From the NCBI RefSeq assembly GCF_040096075.1, contig NZ_JBBMFJ010000019.1, positions 8,045-72,044 on the forward strand: a DNA stretch of 64,000 nucleotides, read 5' to 3'. Below are positions 35,943-43,608 of this stretch, piece after piece. Source of the stretch: Brotaphodocola faecis (GTDB taxonomy: Bacteria > Bacillota > Clostridia > Lachnospirales > Lachnospiraceae). Numbering within the stretch: position 1 is the first letter of the stretch; every line of letters begins with the position of its first letter. The position numbers and the translations under genes are program-made. The notes beneath the pieces were generated by a model. The model did no database searches and was not told the origin of the DNA. It saw only the letters and a program-made list of their open reading frames with translations.

Positions 35943-37564
35943 TGGAAAAGGAAAATTTCTATGATGTAGTAGTGATCGGCGGAGGGCCGGCCGGACTGAC
36001 CGCCGCATTATATCTTGCACGTGCCCGCTATCGTGTCCTTATCCTTGAAAAAGAGAAATTCGGCGGCCAGGTCACCATCACTGATGAAGTGGTAAATTAT
36101 CCAGGCATTGAGAAAACCAGCGGGAGAGCACTGACAGAAACCATGCGCAGACAGGCCGAGTTTTTTGGAGCTGAATTTCTATTAAGGGAAGTTACTGCGC
36201 TGAAAAAAGAAGAAACTGCATCTGGAGCAGAACTCTGGGAAAGCGCTACAGACAAGGACAGCTTCCAAAGCTTTGGAATTCTGCTTGCAACAGGCGCCCA
36301 TCCAAGAATGATCGGCTTTCCAGGTGAGGCAGAGTTCCGCGGTCATGGAGTAGCTTACTGTGCAACCTGTGACGGAGAATTCTTCTACGGGAAAGAAATC
36401 TTTGTAATCGGCGGAGGATTTGCAGCGGCAGAAGAGAGTGTATTCCTCACCAAATTCGCAAGCCATGTGACCATTTTGATCCGAGACGATGATTTTTCCT
36501 GCGCAAAAGCTGTTGCAGAAGCAGCCAAAAATCATCCTAAGATTACCGTCCTGACAAATACCGAAGTTATTTGTGTTGAGGGTGACCACATGCTGCGCAG
36601 GATCCGCTACAGAAATAGAAATACCGGAAAGGAAACTCTCTTTGATTCTGCAAATGACACGTTCGGAGTGTTTGTATTTGCAGGTTATGAGCCAAACACA
36701 TCACTGGTAAAAGAACTGGTAAATCTGGATCCCCATGGATATGTGATAACCGATAAGAGCCGGCAGACCAGCTGCCAAGGAATTTATGCAGCCGGTGATG
36801 TGTGCCAGAAAAATCTGCGCCAGGTAGTAACGGCAGTGGGAGATGGTGCTACCGCCGCTACGGAGCTGGAAAAATATGCGGCTGCCATGCAGGGAAGAAC
36901 CGGTATCCACGCAAAACAGGCGGTTAAAAAAGGTGCCGCGCCAGATGTAAAATCCTCAAATAGTTTTTTCTCACAGGATATCATAAACCAGTTAAATACG
37001 GTATTTGCCAAAATGGAACGGAAATTACAGCTTGAGCTGCATCTGGATTCCCGGCCCGTGAGCCAGGAATTAGAAAATTATATGACAGAACTGGCAAAAT
37101 ATACAGATAAGTTGACTGTGCATGAAAGCGTCCCTTCTGCCGATACGGGTGCTTCGCTTCCTTTTGTGGATGTATTAACCGAAAGCGGAGAGCAGACAGG
37201 GCTAGCTTTTCACGGCGTCCCCGGAGGGCATGAATTTACGTCCTTTATTCTGGGATTATATAATGCTGCAGGGCCTGAGCAGCCACTCGATCCTGTAATA
37301 AGAGAAAAAATACTGGCAATCCAGCATGACGTTCATCTGCAGGTCCTGGTATCACTTTCCTGTACCATGTGCCCGGATCTTGTGACGGCCGCACAGAGGA
37401 TTGCTTCCCTAAACCCTCTCGTAACGGCTGAAGTATATGATATTGCCCATTTTCCAGATTTAAAAGAAAAATATCATGTTATGAGCGTTCCCTGTCTGAT
37501 TATCAATCAGGATAAAACCTCATTTGGCAAAAAGAACATCCAACAGATATTGGAATTAATCTGA
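35942..37564 (+). CDS. ahpF: AhpF-like NADH peroxiredoxin reductase with domains in permuted order
   Basis: This 540-residue protein has an N-terminal thioredoxin-reductase part (residues 1-315) with FAD site GGGPAGLTAALY, active CATC at 140-143, an NAD(P) site IGGGFAAAEE and YAAGDVCQKNLRQVVTAVGDG. The C-terminal part (about 340-540) is two thioredoxin-like folds with a CTMC pair at 474-477 in VSLSCTMCPDLV. Classical AhpF has that thioredoxin-like module at the N-terminus; here it is at the C-terminus. It would pass electrons from NADH to AhpC. Translationally coupled to ahpC. Confidence 0.9.
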   Translation: MEKENFYDVVVIGGGPAGLTAALYLARARYRVLILEKEKFGGQVTITDEVVNYPGIEKTSGRALTETMRRQAEFFGAEFLLREVTALKKEETASGAELWESATDKDSFQSFGILLATGAHPRMIGFPGEAEFRGHGVAYCATCDGEFFYGKEIFVIGGGFAAAEESVFLTKFASHVTILIRDDDFSCAKAVAEAAKNHPKITVLTNTEVICVEGDHMLRRIRYRNRNTGKETLFDSANDTFGVFVFAGYEPNTSLVKELVNLDPHGYVITDKSRQTSCQGIYAAGDVCQKNLRQVVTAVGDGATAATELEKYAAAMQGRTGIHAKQAVKKGAAPDVKSSNSFFSQDIINQLNTVFAKMERKLQLELHLDSRPVSQELENYMTELAKYTDKLTVHESVPSADTGASLPFVDVLTESGEQTGLAFHGVPGGHEFTSFILGLYNAAGPEQPLDPVIREKILAIQHDVHLQVLVSLSCTMCPDLVTAAQRIASLNPLVTAEVYDIAHFPDLKEKYHVMSVPCLIINQDKTSFGKKNIQQILELI

Positions 37565-37652
37565 CTGGTCTGCATCTCTTAACCTTCCCATGAGTGTTTA
37601 ACTTGCAGTCCTTTCAAAGGCTTTCCCTTCGCCGAACAGGGTTTCAGCGCTG

Positions 37653-37681
37653 TTGACAAGCATTTGTGAAGCAGATATAAT
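37653..37681 (+). promoter_or_regulatory. Consensus sigma-A promoter
   Basis: TTGACA (37653-37658), a 17-bp spacer and TATAAT (37676-37681) make a perfect vegetative promoter. The first 75 nt of the transcript end in a terminator well before the Toprim gene. Confidence 0.85.
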
Positions 37682-37687
37682 AAAACG

Positions 37688-37762
37688 GTACTCATTTTTT
37701 TCAAATATAATTCGCTATGTGAAAGGCATACGATCTCATCCGGGATTGATATGCCCTTTTTT
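37688..37762 (+). ncRNA. Short leader RNA or small RNA
   Basis: This is the interval between a perfect promoter and an intrinsic terminator. It has no ORF with a ribosome binding site. It is either a free small RNA of about 75 nt or an attenuated leader of the Toprim-protein mRNA, whose ATG lies 109 bases downstream. Confidence 0.5.
37722..37762 (+). terminator. Leader terminator before Toprim gene
   Basis: GGCATA (37725-37730) and TATGCC (37750-37755) form the base of a hairpin with inner pairing (ATCTC/GGGAT), followed by six T. Confidence 0.7.
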
Positions 37763-37870
37763 ATGCGAAAATGATGCCGACAGGCAATCATATGCGTCAG
37801 CAGGACTGACATACTCCGCTACATGGCGGTAAAAAGCAAACAAATATCATATTTACAGGAGGAGAAGAAC

Positions 37871-39169
37871 ATGAGCGATGCATGGAAAGGGGTAAGCAGG
37901 GCCAGAAAATGCCCCATTTGTCAGCATGAAGACTGGTGTGGCTATTGGACACCGGAAGATTACGGTGGTGAGCTCATCTGCTGCCAGCGCGATAAAGAAA
38001 AGTGCAATATGATCGGTTCCGATGGCCAGGAATATGTGTTCATCGGAAGCGCAAAAGGTTCTGGCAGTTCCATCTATGAAGAACGCACTCAGTACGAACT
38101 GCTCCGGAAAAAGAAAACCGGAATGAATTATTCGCATATTTCAAAACCACAAAAGAGGGAACTGAAACCGGTTGATCAGATTGTGCCCAAAAACAATGAA
38201 AACTGCAGCAGTATTTACACCTATATGCAAAATCTTCTGATCCTTGACCCGGCACACAAGGCTTATCTTCATAGCCAGGGTTGGACGGATGAACTGATTG
38301 AAAAGCATCATATTGTATCATTTCCGGAAGAGGACAGCCTGCGGGTAAAGTACCATAACCGATACCGCACCAGGAATATAACCAGGGCCAGGCTTGCAGA
38401 TCTAATTCTACAGAAATTTGGATCAAATTCACTCGAAGGAATTCCCGGGGCGTATTTAAAAGGAGAGCAGTGGACCTTTGCCGGCCCAAGTGGACTGGTA
38501 TTTCCGATGTATGACCTCGATGGGAACACCTTTCGTCTTCGGATCCGGAAAGATTTTTCTGACATTGATGCAACCGTGATCACTTCCGGCCAGGATCGTT
38601 TCTACTATGCCGAAGGTAAAAAATATTTCATCAGCATGAAGGGAGTTTACTTTGTAACCCCTGGAGGAGAGAAAGAATTTCTCCCGCAAAAAGGAAAATA
38701 CAGAACCCTGGCTTCCTACTATCAGGATTCTCAGGCTGCAACACGTGGAATATTGGCCAACATCTATAAAAAGGGCTGCGCGGCTGCAAACCAATGCAGT
38801 TTTTACGGCCTTCCTTTTGCCAAAACATCCTCCCTTTGGTACATCACGGAGGGTGAGCCAAAAGGACTATTTGCATCCAACGCCTTATCGACTCCGGTGG
38901 TAACTCTTCCCGGGGTCAATTCCTATTCTCTTATTTTAGATGACGGTGTCCTTTCTCAAATGAAAGAACTGGGAATGAAAATGGTTGTTGTTGCATTTGA
39001 TGCAGACAAGCTTCATAATGAGCGGGTTTTATCGTGCGAAAAATCACTGGCAGACGGACTAAAAGCCGCTGGCATCCCAGTCGTAATTGCAAACTGGAAA
39101 GAAGAAAATGGAAAAGGTATTGATGATCTTCTGGCATCCGGGGGAGCACCTCAATACTGCATTTATTAA
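37871..39169 (+). CDS. Zinc-finger plus Toprim-domain protein (primase-like)
   Basis: From the ATG at 37871 (AGGAGGAG upstream) the protein has 432 residues. The N-terminus has a CPIC...CCQRDKEKC cysteine cluster (residues 12-46), a zinc finger like those of DnaG/phage primases. Near residues 325-420 lies a Toprim-like domain: WYITEGEPKGLFA gives the conserved Glu, VVVAFDADK the DxD, and a GIDDLLASGG tail follows. This layout is shared by plasmid and ICE proteins related to DnaG or DUF3854. It may prime transferred single strands or act on DNA otherwise. Primase activity is not shown, as the central catalytic domain is not recognised. Confidence 0.7.
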   Translation: MSDAWKGVSRARKCPICQHEDWCGYWTPEDYGGELICCQRDKEKCNMIGSDGQEYVFIGSAKGSGSSIYEERTQYELLRKKKTGMNYSHISKPQKRELKPVDQIVPKNNENCSSIYTYMQNLLILDPAHKAYLHSQGWTDELIEKHHIVSFPEEDSLRVKYHNRYRTRNITRARLADLILQKFGSNSLEGIPGAYLKGEQWTFAGPSGLVFPMYDLDGNTFRLRIRKDFSDIDATVITSGQDRFYYAEGKKYFISMKGVYFVTPGGEKEFLPQKGKYRTLASYYQDSQAATRGILANIYKKGCAAANQCSFYGLPFAKTSSLWYITEGEPKGLFASNALSTPVVTLPGVNSYSLILDDGVLSQMKELGMKMVVVAFDADKLHNERVLSCEKSLADGLKAAGIPVVIANWKEENGKGIDDLLASGGAPQYCIY

Positions 39170-39181
39170 GAGAATTCAATG

Positions 39182-39224
39182 AAAGGTCCATCTCATTAGT
39201 GTTTTGCTAATAGGATGAACCTTT
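39182..39224. terminator. Bidirectional intrinsic terminator
   Basis: AAAGGTCCATC and GATGAACCTTTT, with ATTAG/CTAAT inside, form a stem usable on both strands between the convergent Toprim and 39242 genes. Confidence 0.75.
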
Positions 39225-39241
39225 TCTCATCCATTCAATTC

Positions 39242-39643
39242 TTAATCTTCTTCAGGAATACCATATATGAGAGTAAGTTCCACCTCATCAGCTCCAGACC
39301 ACTTGTTTACAGCAATGTGGTCTGCGAATGCTATTGCCATGTGCATTTGTTTCTGGTTTGCAGTGATATCAACGCCATACTTGCTCCTTAATGTTACTGT
39401 CATACCGCCACACGCATCCTGATCAATTTTAAGGCAGCATCCGGAAACAGCAGCAAATTCATTAAGAATCGGGAAAAGAGCCTCATTAAACCATTTTTTA
39501 AATTTCATGACCTTTTTCTCTTCTTTTTCCTCTTTTATTTTTTCAATAGCTGCCTTGGCAAATACCGCTTCCTCATAAGACAGCCCATCCACCGCATCAT
39601 ACAAATCATTCGATGTTTCATTACTATAGTCAAATTCCTGCAT
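39242..39643 (-). CDS. Hypothetical protein, divergent to XRE regulator
   Basis: This 133-residue protein has an acidic N-terminus (QEFDYSNETSNDLYDAVDG), a charged helix (AAIEKIKEEKEEKKVMKFKKWF) and a mixed C-terminal half with two Cys and several strands (GGMTVTLRSKYGVDIT). Not recognised. It diverges from the small XRE regulator, and a perfect palindrome sits between them, so the two are probably co-regulated. AAGGAGG precedes the ATG. Confidence 0.65.
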   Translation of the reverse strand: MQEFDYSNETSNDLYDAVDGLSYEEAVFAKAAIEKIKEEKEEKKVMKFKKWFNEALFPILNEFAAVSGCCLKIDQDACGGMTVTLRSKYGVDITANQKQMHMAIAFADHIAVNKWSGADEVELTLIYGIPEED

Positions 39644-39671
39644 ATTCTCTTACCTCCTTCTAACCAGTATA

Positions 39672-39699
39672 CAACATTGTGCATATATGCACAATGTTG
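39672..39699. promoter_or_regulatory. Perfect 28-bp palindromic operator
   Basis: The half site CAACATTGTGCATA is followed immediately by its exact reverse complement. It lies in the short gap between the divergent genes at 39242-39643 and 39745-39948. A dimeric regulator, most simply the XRE protein next door, should bind it. Confidence 0.75.
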
Positions 39700-39744
39700 A
39701 TTTATCCGTAAATCAGCTATGATTGTTCTTAGGAGGACTTTTCA

Positions 39745-39948
39745 ATGGTTGATTACAGCCCGTTATGGGACACGATGCAGAAACGCAAAATTACACAGTA
39801 TACTCTGTTGAAGGATAAGGTCCTTGACAATCATACGCTTGACCGGCTCAAAAAAGGCCAAAATATAACCTTGGTAACATTAGAACGCATATGCAAATAT
39901 CTGTCCTGCACCCCCAATGATGTCGTATCATTTACAGATGAGCCATGA
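39745..39948 (+). CDS. Small XRE/Cro-type regulator
   Basis: This 67-residue protein is a bare helix-turn-helix (SPLWDTMQKRKITQYTLLKDKVLDNHTLDRLKKGQNITLVTLERICKYL) ending in LSCTPNDVVSF. It belongs to the small Cro/CI-like repressors common on Clostridia plasmids. A strong AGGAGG site precedes the ATG. The palindrome 50 bp upstream is its likely operator. A terminator-like hairpin that also contains the GTTTAC box follows. Confidence 0.85.
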   Translation: MVDYSPLWDTMQKRKITQYTLLKDKVLDNHTLDRLKKGQNITLVTLERICKYLSCTPNDVVSFTDEP

Positions 39949-39974
39949 AATATCTGCCAATTTTTAAGTGCTTT

Positions 39975-40012
39975 AAAAAGTTTACGTTTACGCTGTGAAC
40001 GTAAACTTTTTT
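39975..40012 (+). terminator. Terminator containing a GTTTAC box
   Basis: GTTTACGTT and AACGTAAAC pair, with A-runs before and T-runs after, as in an intrinsic terminator. The same GTTTACGTTTAC sequence recurs at 43235, 43489 and 43558-43585. Confidence 0.7.
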
Positions 40013-40075
40013 GATTATAACAGCTTAGCAGAAAACAAATTGACACCCTGAAAACAAGTCCTTATAGGCCTAAAC

Positions 40076-40283
40076 AAGTGCCTGGCTGTTGAATCCAACC
40101 CGGAAAATCCGGAAGCAGCAATCAAAGACATTGCTTCAGCTGTTCCGATGAAACGTCTTGCAAAGGCGATCGAAGTAGGTGAGCTGTTCGCATTCCTCGG
40201 AAGCGATGAGTCCAGCTATTTAACCGAATCCCAGATCGTTATCGACGGCGGCAGCACACTTCCGGAAACCATGTCTATTGGTA
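40076..40283 (+). pseudogene. C-terminal remnant of a short-chain dehydrogenase
   Basis: The frame reads SNPENPEAAIKDIASAVPM, then KRLAKAIEVGELFAFLGSDE, then SSYLTESQIVIDGGSTLPE. This is the last quarter of a classical SDR: the (I/V)PMKRL..EVG..FLxSD motif and the final I-DGG. The N-terminal cofactor site and YxxxK are absent and there is no ribosome binding site. The frame then runs into non-homologous sequence up to 40405. The rest of 40290-40620 is AT-rich with no gene seen. A promoter-like TTGACA/TATAGG pair (40040-40068) lies just upstream by chance or as part of the scar. Confidence 0.7.
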
Positions 40284-40623
40284 CCAACCAATGGATATCA
40301 GTCAATAAAAATCTGAAAAGTATGATTTTAGCGGGTATGTCTGTTATGGGCATATCCGCTTTGACTTCATCCCATCTTTATTCAATGTTTTACCCTATGA
40401 TATGATATGAAATAAATATGCCTTATCACTTATTTTCGAATATACTTGCCATTAAGGTATATGATAAAGAGATCTTCCTTATAAAATTCGATGAACCTTT
40501 CTGTCTCTGACTTCCTTTAATGCATCTGTTTTTCAACACTTGTTAAAATGCCAAGATCATTAAACTGTTATTGAAACGTAATAACAATCATTGTGCTTGT
40601 CGTATCTGATTTCATAAATCATA

Positions 40624-40652
40624 TTGACAGAATATTTTTTTTAATATGATAA
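40624..40652 (+). promoter_or_regulatory. Promoter of secreted-protein gene
   Basis: TTGACA (40624-40629) and TGATAA (40647-40652) are 17 bp apart, 25 bp upstream of an AAAGGAGG ribosome binding site. Confidence 0.55.
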
Positions 40653-40726
40653 GTTTAAATATATTAACATCAAAAGGAGGAAATTGAACGAAAACTTTAA
40701 AGCGTTTTGTTGCCTTTAGTTTAACT

Positions 40727-41809
40727 TTGAGTAGTATAGTATGCTCAACTGCGGTACCGACCTTCGCAAGCGAATCTTATCAAGGGCGAACCGCGGCTAG
40801 TACGGAACTGCATAGCTTTCTGGTCAGTGGCTTGGCAGCTGCAGAAGCTGTGTCAGAATTTGAAAATACAACACAAGCAAAATTTAATGTTGAAAACTTT
40901 TCAAACCTTAATTTTAACGATACTTGGATGGCAGATGCTGAAACCTTTCTCAATGATTATCTTGATTCAAGAAGTACATATAGTACCGCTATACTATCCC
41001 AAGATGAGGAATTGCAGGAGGCAAAAGCACAGTCTATTGCATATTCAATAGATTGTGCAGAATGGAGTATTGCGCAGAATCGCTCCAACGATATCTCTAC
41101 AGAAGCAGGGTATATGTTTATATCCCATTATATAGATCGAAAAGATTATTTTTGGAATCAAGGAAACCCCGCTTTACTTTTGGATGGAGAGAAACGTTCA
41201 GGTCCTGACGGAGCATTGGCAAAGTGGATTACCGATTCTGATCGACAATCATACAATACTTATATGAGTTCAACAAAAGTTTCAAGTTCAATACAAAAAA
41301 TTGGCAAGCTAGCTTCAGGTGTGGTTTCTTTGCGTGGTAATTATGAAACATTAATAGACGGGTTGAAATATTTCGATCTTACACGAAATGTTTTTTCTAC
41401 TGCCTTGGCCGAATTACTCAATGGATTCGATACTGGTTCAACTGCAATTGATGTTTACAAAGATTCAAAGTGGTTAATAGATCAAATCACATCTGAATTT
41501 GTGAAAGATCCCAATGTTTCTTTAGATGCTTTATTTCAACAGTATATGACGGATGATACTATTCTTCTGAATTATGGAAACGTTGAAAAAGAAGCCTTGA
41601 TTCAAAATTCAATGGCCGTTGTTTGTAGCTATATTCTTGGTGGATATGCAGGAGTTGCAGACACTGCTTTAGGAATTTTAAAATCCACAATGATTGGATT
41701 TACTATCGAAACGTATACAGATTTTTTTAACTATGTAGCATGGTTATCTTTACAGTATGGCTATAGCGGCAGGTACGCAATACGTTTCTCTGATTACGCG
41801 GGGATATAA
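40727..41809 (+). CDS. Secreted protein of unknown function (start codon damaged)
   Basis: The mature part is about 340 residues, helical and acidic, with no recognised motif. Read upstream from 40727, the frame gives TKTLKRFVAFSLTLSSIVC and STAVPTFASES, a clear signal peptide that should begin near 40685. At that spot the sequence is TTGAACGAAA, where TTG and the signal peptide are one base out of frame. Either a one-base insertion has broken the start, or translation begins at the internal TTG (40727) and leaves a short signal. The strong AGGAGG at 40676 fits the upstream start. It is followed by a small membrane protein and may form a pair with it. Confidence 0.6.
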   Translation: MSSIVCSTAVPTFASESYQGRTAASTELHSFLVSGLAAAEAVSEFENTTQAKFNVENFSNLNFNDTWMADAETFLNDYLDSRSTYSTAILSQDEELQEAKAQSIAYSIDCAEWSIAQNRSNDISTEAGYMFISHYIDRKDYFWNQGNPALLLDGEKRSGPDGALAKWITDSDRQSYNTYMSSTKVSSSIQKIGKLASGVVSLRGNYETLIDGLKYFDLTRNVFSTALAELLNGFDTGSTAIDVYKDSKWLIDQITSEFVKDPNVSLDALFQQYMTDDTILLNYGNVEKEALIQNSMAVVCSYILGGYAGVADTALGILKSTMIGFTIETYTDFFNYVAWLSLQYGYSGRYAIRFSDYAGI

Positions 41810-41816
41810 TAAAAAT

Positions 41817-42146
41817 ATGTCTATAGAAAAATGCATGGAGCTTTATCCAAAATGGATTGTAATTACTGCGGTCGTATTGTATATCATACATCGGCTCCTT
41901 CCTTACGATTACCGCGAAAAGTTTCCTCACGATAATCCGCCACCTAAGTTTTTAGGTACATTTTCATTGGGAGAATTAATACAATATATAATTCAAGTGT
42001 TAGTTTTTCCTATTATAATATTTATTGCGATTGCTTTGAAACTCTCAGGAAACTCAGGAAATATTCCATATATAGTGTTTGTGGTATTATTAATTATTTG
42101 GTGGTTTGTACCCAAGGCTCTCGCTAGAATAATAGATGGGTGGTAA
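41817..42146 (+). CDS. Small three-helix membrane protein
   Basis: From the ATG at 41817 the protein has 109 residues. Hydrophobic segments lie near residues 13-27 (WIVITAVVLYIIH), 52-72 (QYIIQVLVFPIIIFIAIAL) and 82-98 (IPYIVFVVLLIIWWFV). It starts seven bases after the stop of the secreted protein, so the two are coupled. A secreted protein with a small membrane partner could be a bacteriocin/immunity or envelope pair, but nothing in the sequence proves it. Confidence 0.6.
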   Translation: MSIEKCMELYPKWIVITAVVLYIIHRLLPYDYREKFPHDNPPPKFLGTFSLGELIQYIIQVLVFPIIIFIAIALKLSGNSGNIPYIVFVVLLIIWWFVPKALARIIDGW

Positions 42147-42150
42147 TAAC

Positions 42151-42185
42151 AAAAGAGCTTCTGCTTTTACAGCAGAGGCTTTTTC
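42151..42185 (+). terminator. Intrinsic terminator
   Basis: AAAAGAGCTTCTGC and GCAGAGGCTTTTT form a stem with a short loop and T-run. Confidence 0.8.
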
Positions 42186-42287
42186 GTTCGTTATACTGTT
42201 TCAACCATCAAATGCAATCCTTATATTATAGTTCCCACCAGTGAATTCGAACTTATACCGGTCCGCAATTAATGAATGCAAATCGAA

Positions 42288-42316
42288 TTGACACTCCAGG
42301 AGCAATTCATTATACT
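42288..42316 (+). promoter_or_regulatory. Promoter of phosphoesterase gene
   Basis: TTGACA (42288-42293) and TATACT (42311-42316) are 17 bp apart, about 95 bp upstream of the phosphoesterase ATG. Confidence 0.75.
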
Positions 42317-42411
42317 AAAAATATCGGTGAGCGTCCTCCCCATACAACATCGCAGTTTGTATTGTCCAGTTGGCTCATCAAACATTCATTTTAAATGGAG
42401 ACTCAGAAAAC

Positions 42412-43152
42412 ATGGCACTATATGCTCTGGGAGATATGCATCTGGCTTTTTCCATCGATAAACCTATGGACAAATTCGGAAAAGTCTGGAAAAAACACGA
42501 AGAAAAGCTTGAAAAGAATTGTAGAAAACTGATTGGAAATGAAGATACATTTGTCATCACCGGTGATCATTCCTGGGGCAAAAATCTGTCCGAAGCAAAA
42601 GCAGATCTTGCTTTTATCGCGGCTCTTCCCGGAAATAAGATTTTGCTGCGGGGAAATCACGATAAGTTTTGGGATGCCAAGAAAACTGCAGTTCTAAATC
42701 AAGAATATGAACCACAGCTGCATTTCCTACAGAATAATCACTATCATTACCAGGATTATGCCCTTGTAGGAACAAAAGGATATACCTTTGAGGGACCATT
42801 CTACATCAATTCAAAAGGGCAGATTGTCGGATGGGATGAAGCCAATGAGAAACAGGCCAAAAAGCTGGTAGCGCGGGAAGCGGAACGATTGCGGATTTCT
42901 TTTGAAAGCGCCAGAGAGGCCGGCTTCCGTAAATATATTATGTTTCTCCACTATCCGCCAACAAATATCGTGGAAGAGGAGAGTATCTTCACGCGGATGG
43001 CCGAAGAGTACGGAGTGGAGCATGTTGTATATTCCCACTGCCACGGAGAGTCCCGTTACGGCGACAGTATCCACGGAGTTCACCATGGGATCCGGTATCA
43101 CCTGGTTTCTGGAGACTACCTCAATTTTAAGCCTGAAAAGATCCTGGATTAG
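42412..43152 (+). CDS. Calcineurin-like metallophosphoesterase
   Basis: From the ATG at 42412 (GGAGA upstream) the protein has 246 residues and all five metal-binding motifs of the family: GDMHL (residues 7-11), GDHSWG near 51, RGNHD near 81, HYPP near 183 and SHCHG near 215. It is a two-metal phosphohydrolase; the substrate (nucleotide, protein or phospholipid) is unknown. It has its own promoter and stands alone as cargo. A longer upstream frame has no ribosome binding site. Confidence 0.88.
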   Translation: MALYALGDMHLAFSIDKPMDKFGKVWKKHEEKLEKNCRKLIGNEDTFVITGDHSWGKNLSEAKADLAFIAALPGNKILLRGNHDKFWDAKKTAVLNQEYEPQLHFLQNNHYHYQDYALVGTKGYTFEGPFYINSKGQIVGWDEANEKQAKKLVAREAERLRISFESAREAGFRKYIMFLHYPPTNIVEEESIFTRMAEEYGVEHVVYSHCHGESRYGDSIHGVHHGIRYHLVSGDYLNFKPEKILD

Positions 43153-43234
43153 ATTTTCTACTGGAACGGTAGAATAGCATTATTTATGGAATTTTTCTTT
43201 CTATATGCTATAATCGTTGCTCATCTCCATAAAA

Positions 43235-43261
43235 GTTTACGTTTACGGCGTAAACGTAAAC
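43235..43261. promoter_or_regulatory. Perfect 27-bp GTTTAC palindrome
   Basis: GTTTACGTTTACG, one central base, then the exact reverse complement. It lies about 20 bp after a TATAAT box (43209-43214) and is followed by five T, so it could be an operator, a terminator or both. The rest of 43153-43608 has no convincing gene; a 69-codon frame at 43275 lacks a ribosome binding site. Confidence 0.65.
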
Positions 43262-43431
43262 TTTTTGTTCTAAAATGCCTAAACAACTCCAAATCAAAAA
43301 TATTTGCCGTACTTGTCTGCTGAATTATCACATGTGGGAATCAGTGACCACGTGCACTTTAAATTCAACATATATCGTGAAATTCATTGTGTATTCGCCT
43401 AATTGCAAAGTAAAATTGATGCTGCATGATA

Positions 43432-43464
43432 TAGCCTTGGGCAAAAATGTCCAGGGCTATTTTT
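43432..43464 (+). terminator. Intrinsic terminator
   Basis: ATAGCC-TTGG and CCA-GGGCTAT pair around GCAAAAATGT, followed by TTTTTAT. It would end any transcript that escapes the palindrome at 43235. Confidence 0.65.
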
Positions 43465-43519
43465 ATTCACATTTCTCGCAATAAAAAGTTTACGTTTTTC
43501 ACTAAAAATAAACTTTTTA

Positions 43520-43585
43520 TTGTTATGTGGCCTGTATGATGCTATAATACAATTAAAGTAAACGTAAATAATGTAAACGTAAACA
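43520..43585 (+). promoter_or_regulatory. Promoter with double GTAAAC operator
   Basis: TTGTTA (43520-43525) and TATAAT (43543-43548) are 17 bp apart. Directly downstream lie two direct copies of GTAAACGTAAA (43558-43568 and 43574-43584). A protein bound there would block the promoter, so the coiled-coil gene that follows is probably autoregulated. A further half site (GTTTACGTTTTT) starts at 43489. Confidence 0.7.
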
Positions 43586-43608
43586 TTTATATCAATCAGG
43601 AGAATCCC

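Noticed and set aside
37805..37817. ACTGACATACTCC shared with the IS605/intron boundary at 1913-1925
   Set aside because: Only 13 bases match and no transposon end or hairpin is present at 37.8 kb, so it may be chance or an unused target site.
43275..43484. 69-codon plus-strand frame
   Set aside because: No ribosome binding site, and the frame runs through an intrinsic terminator.
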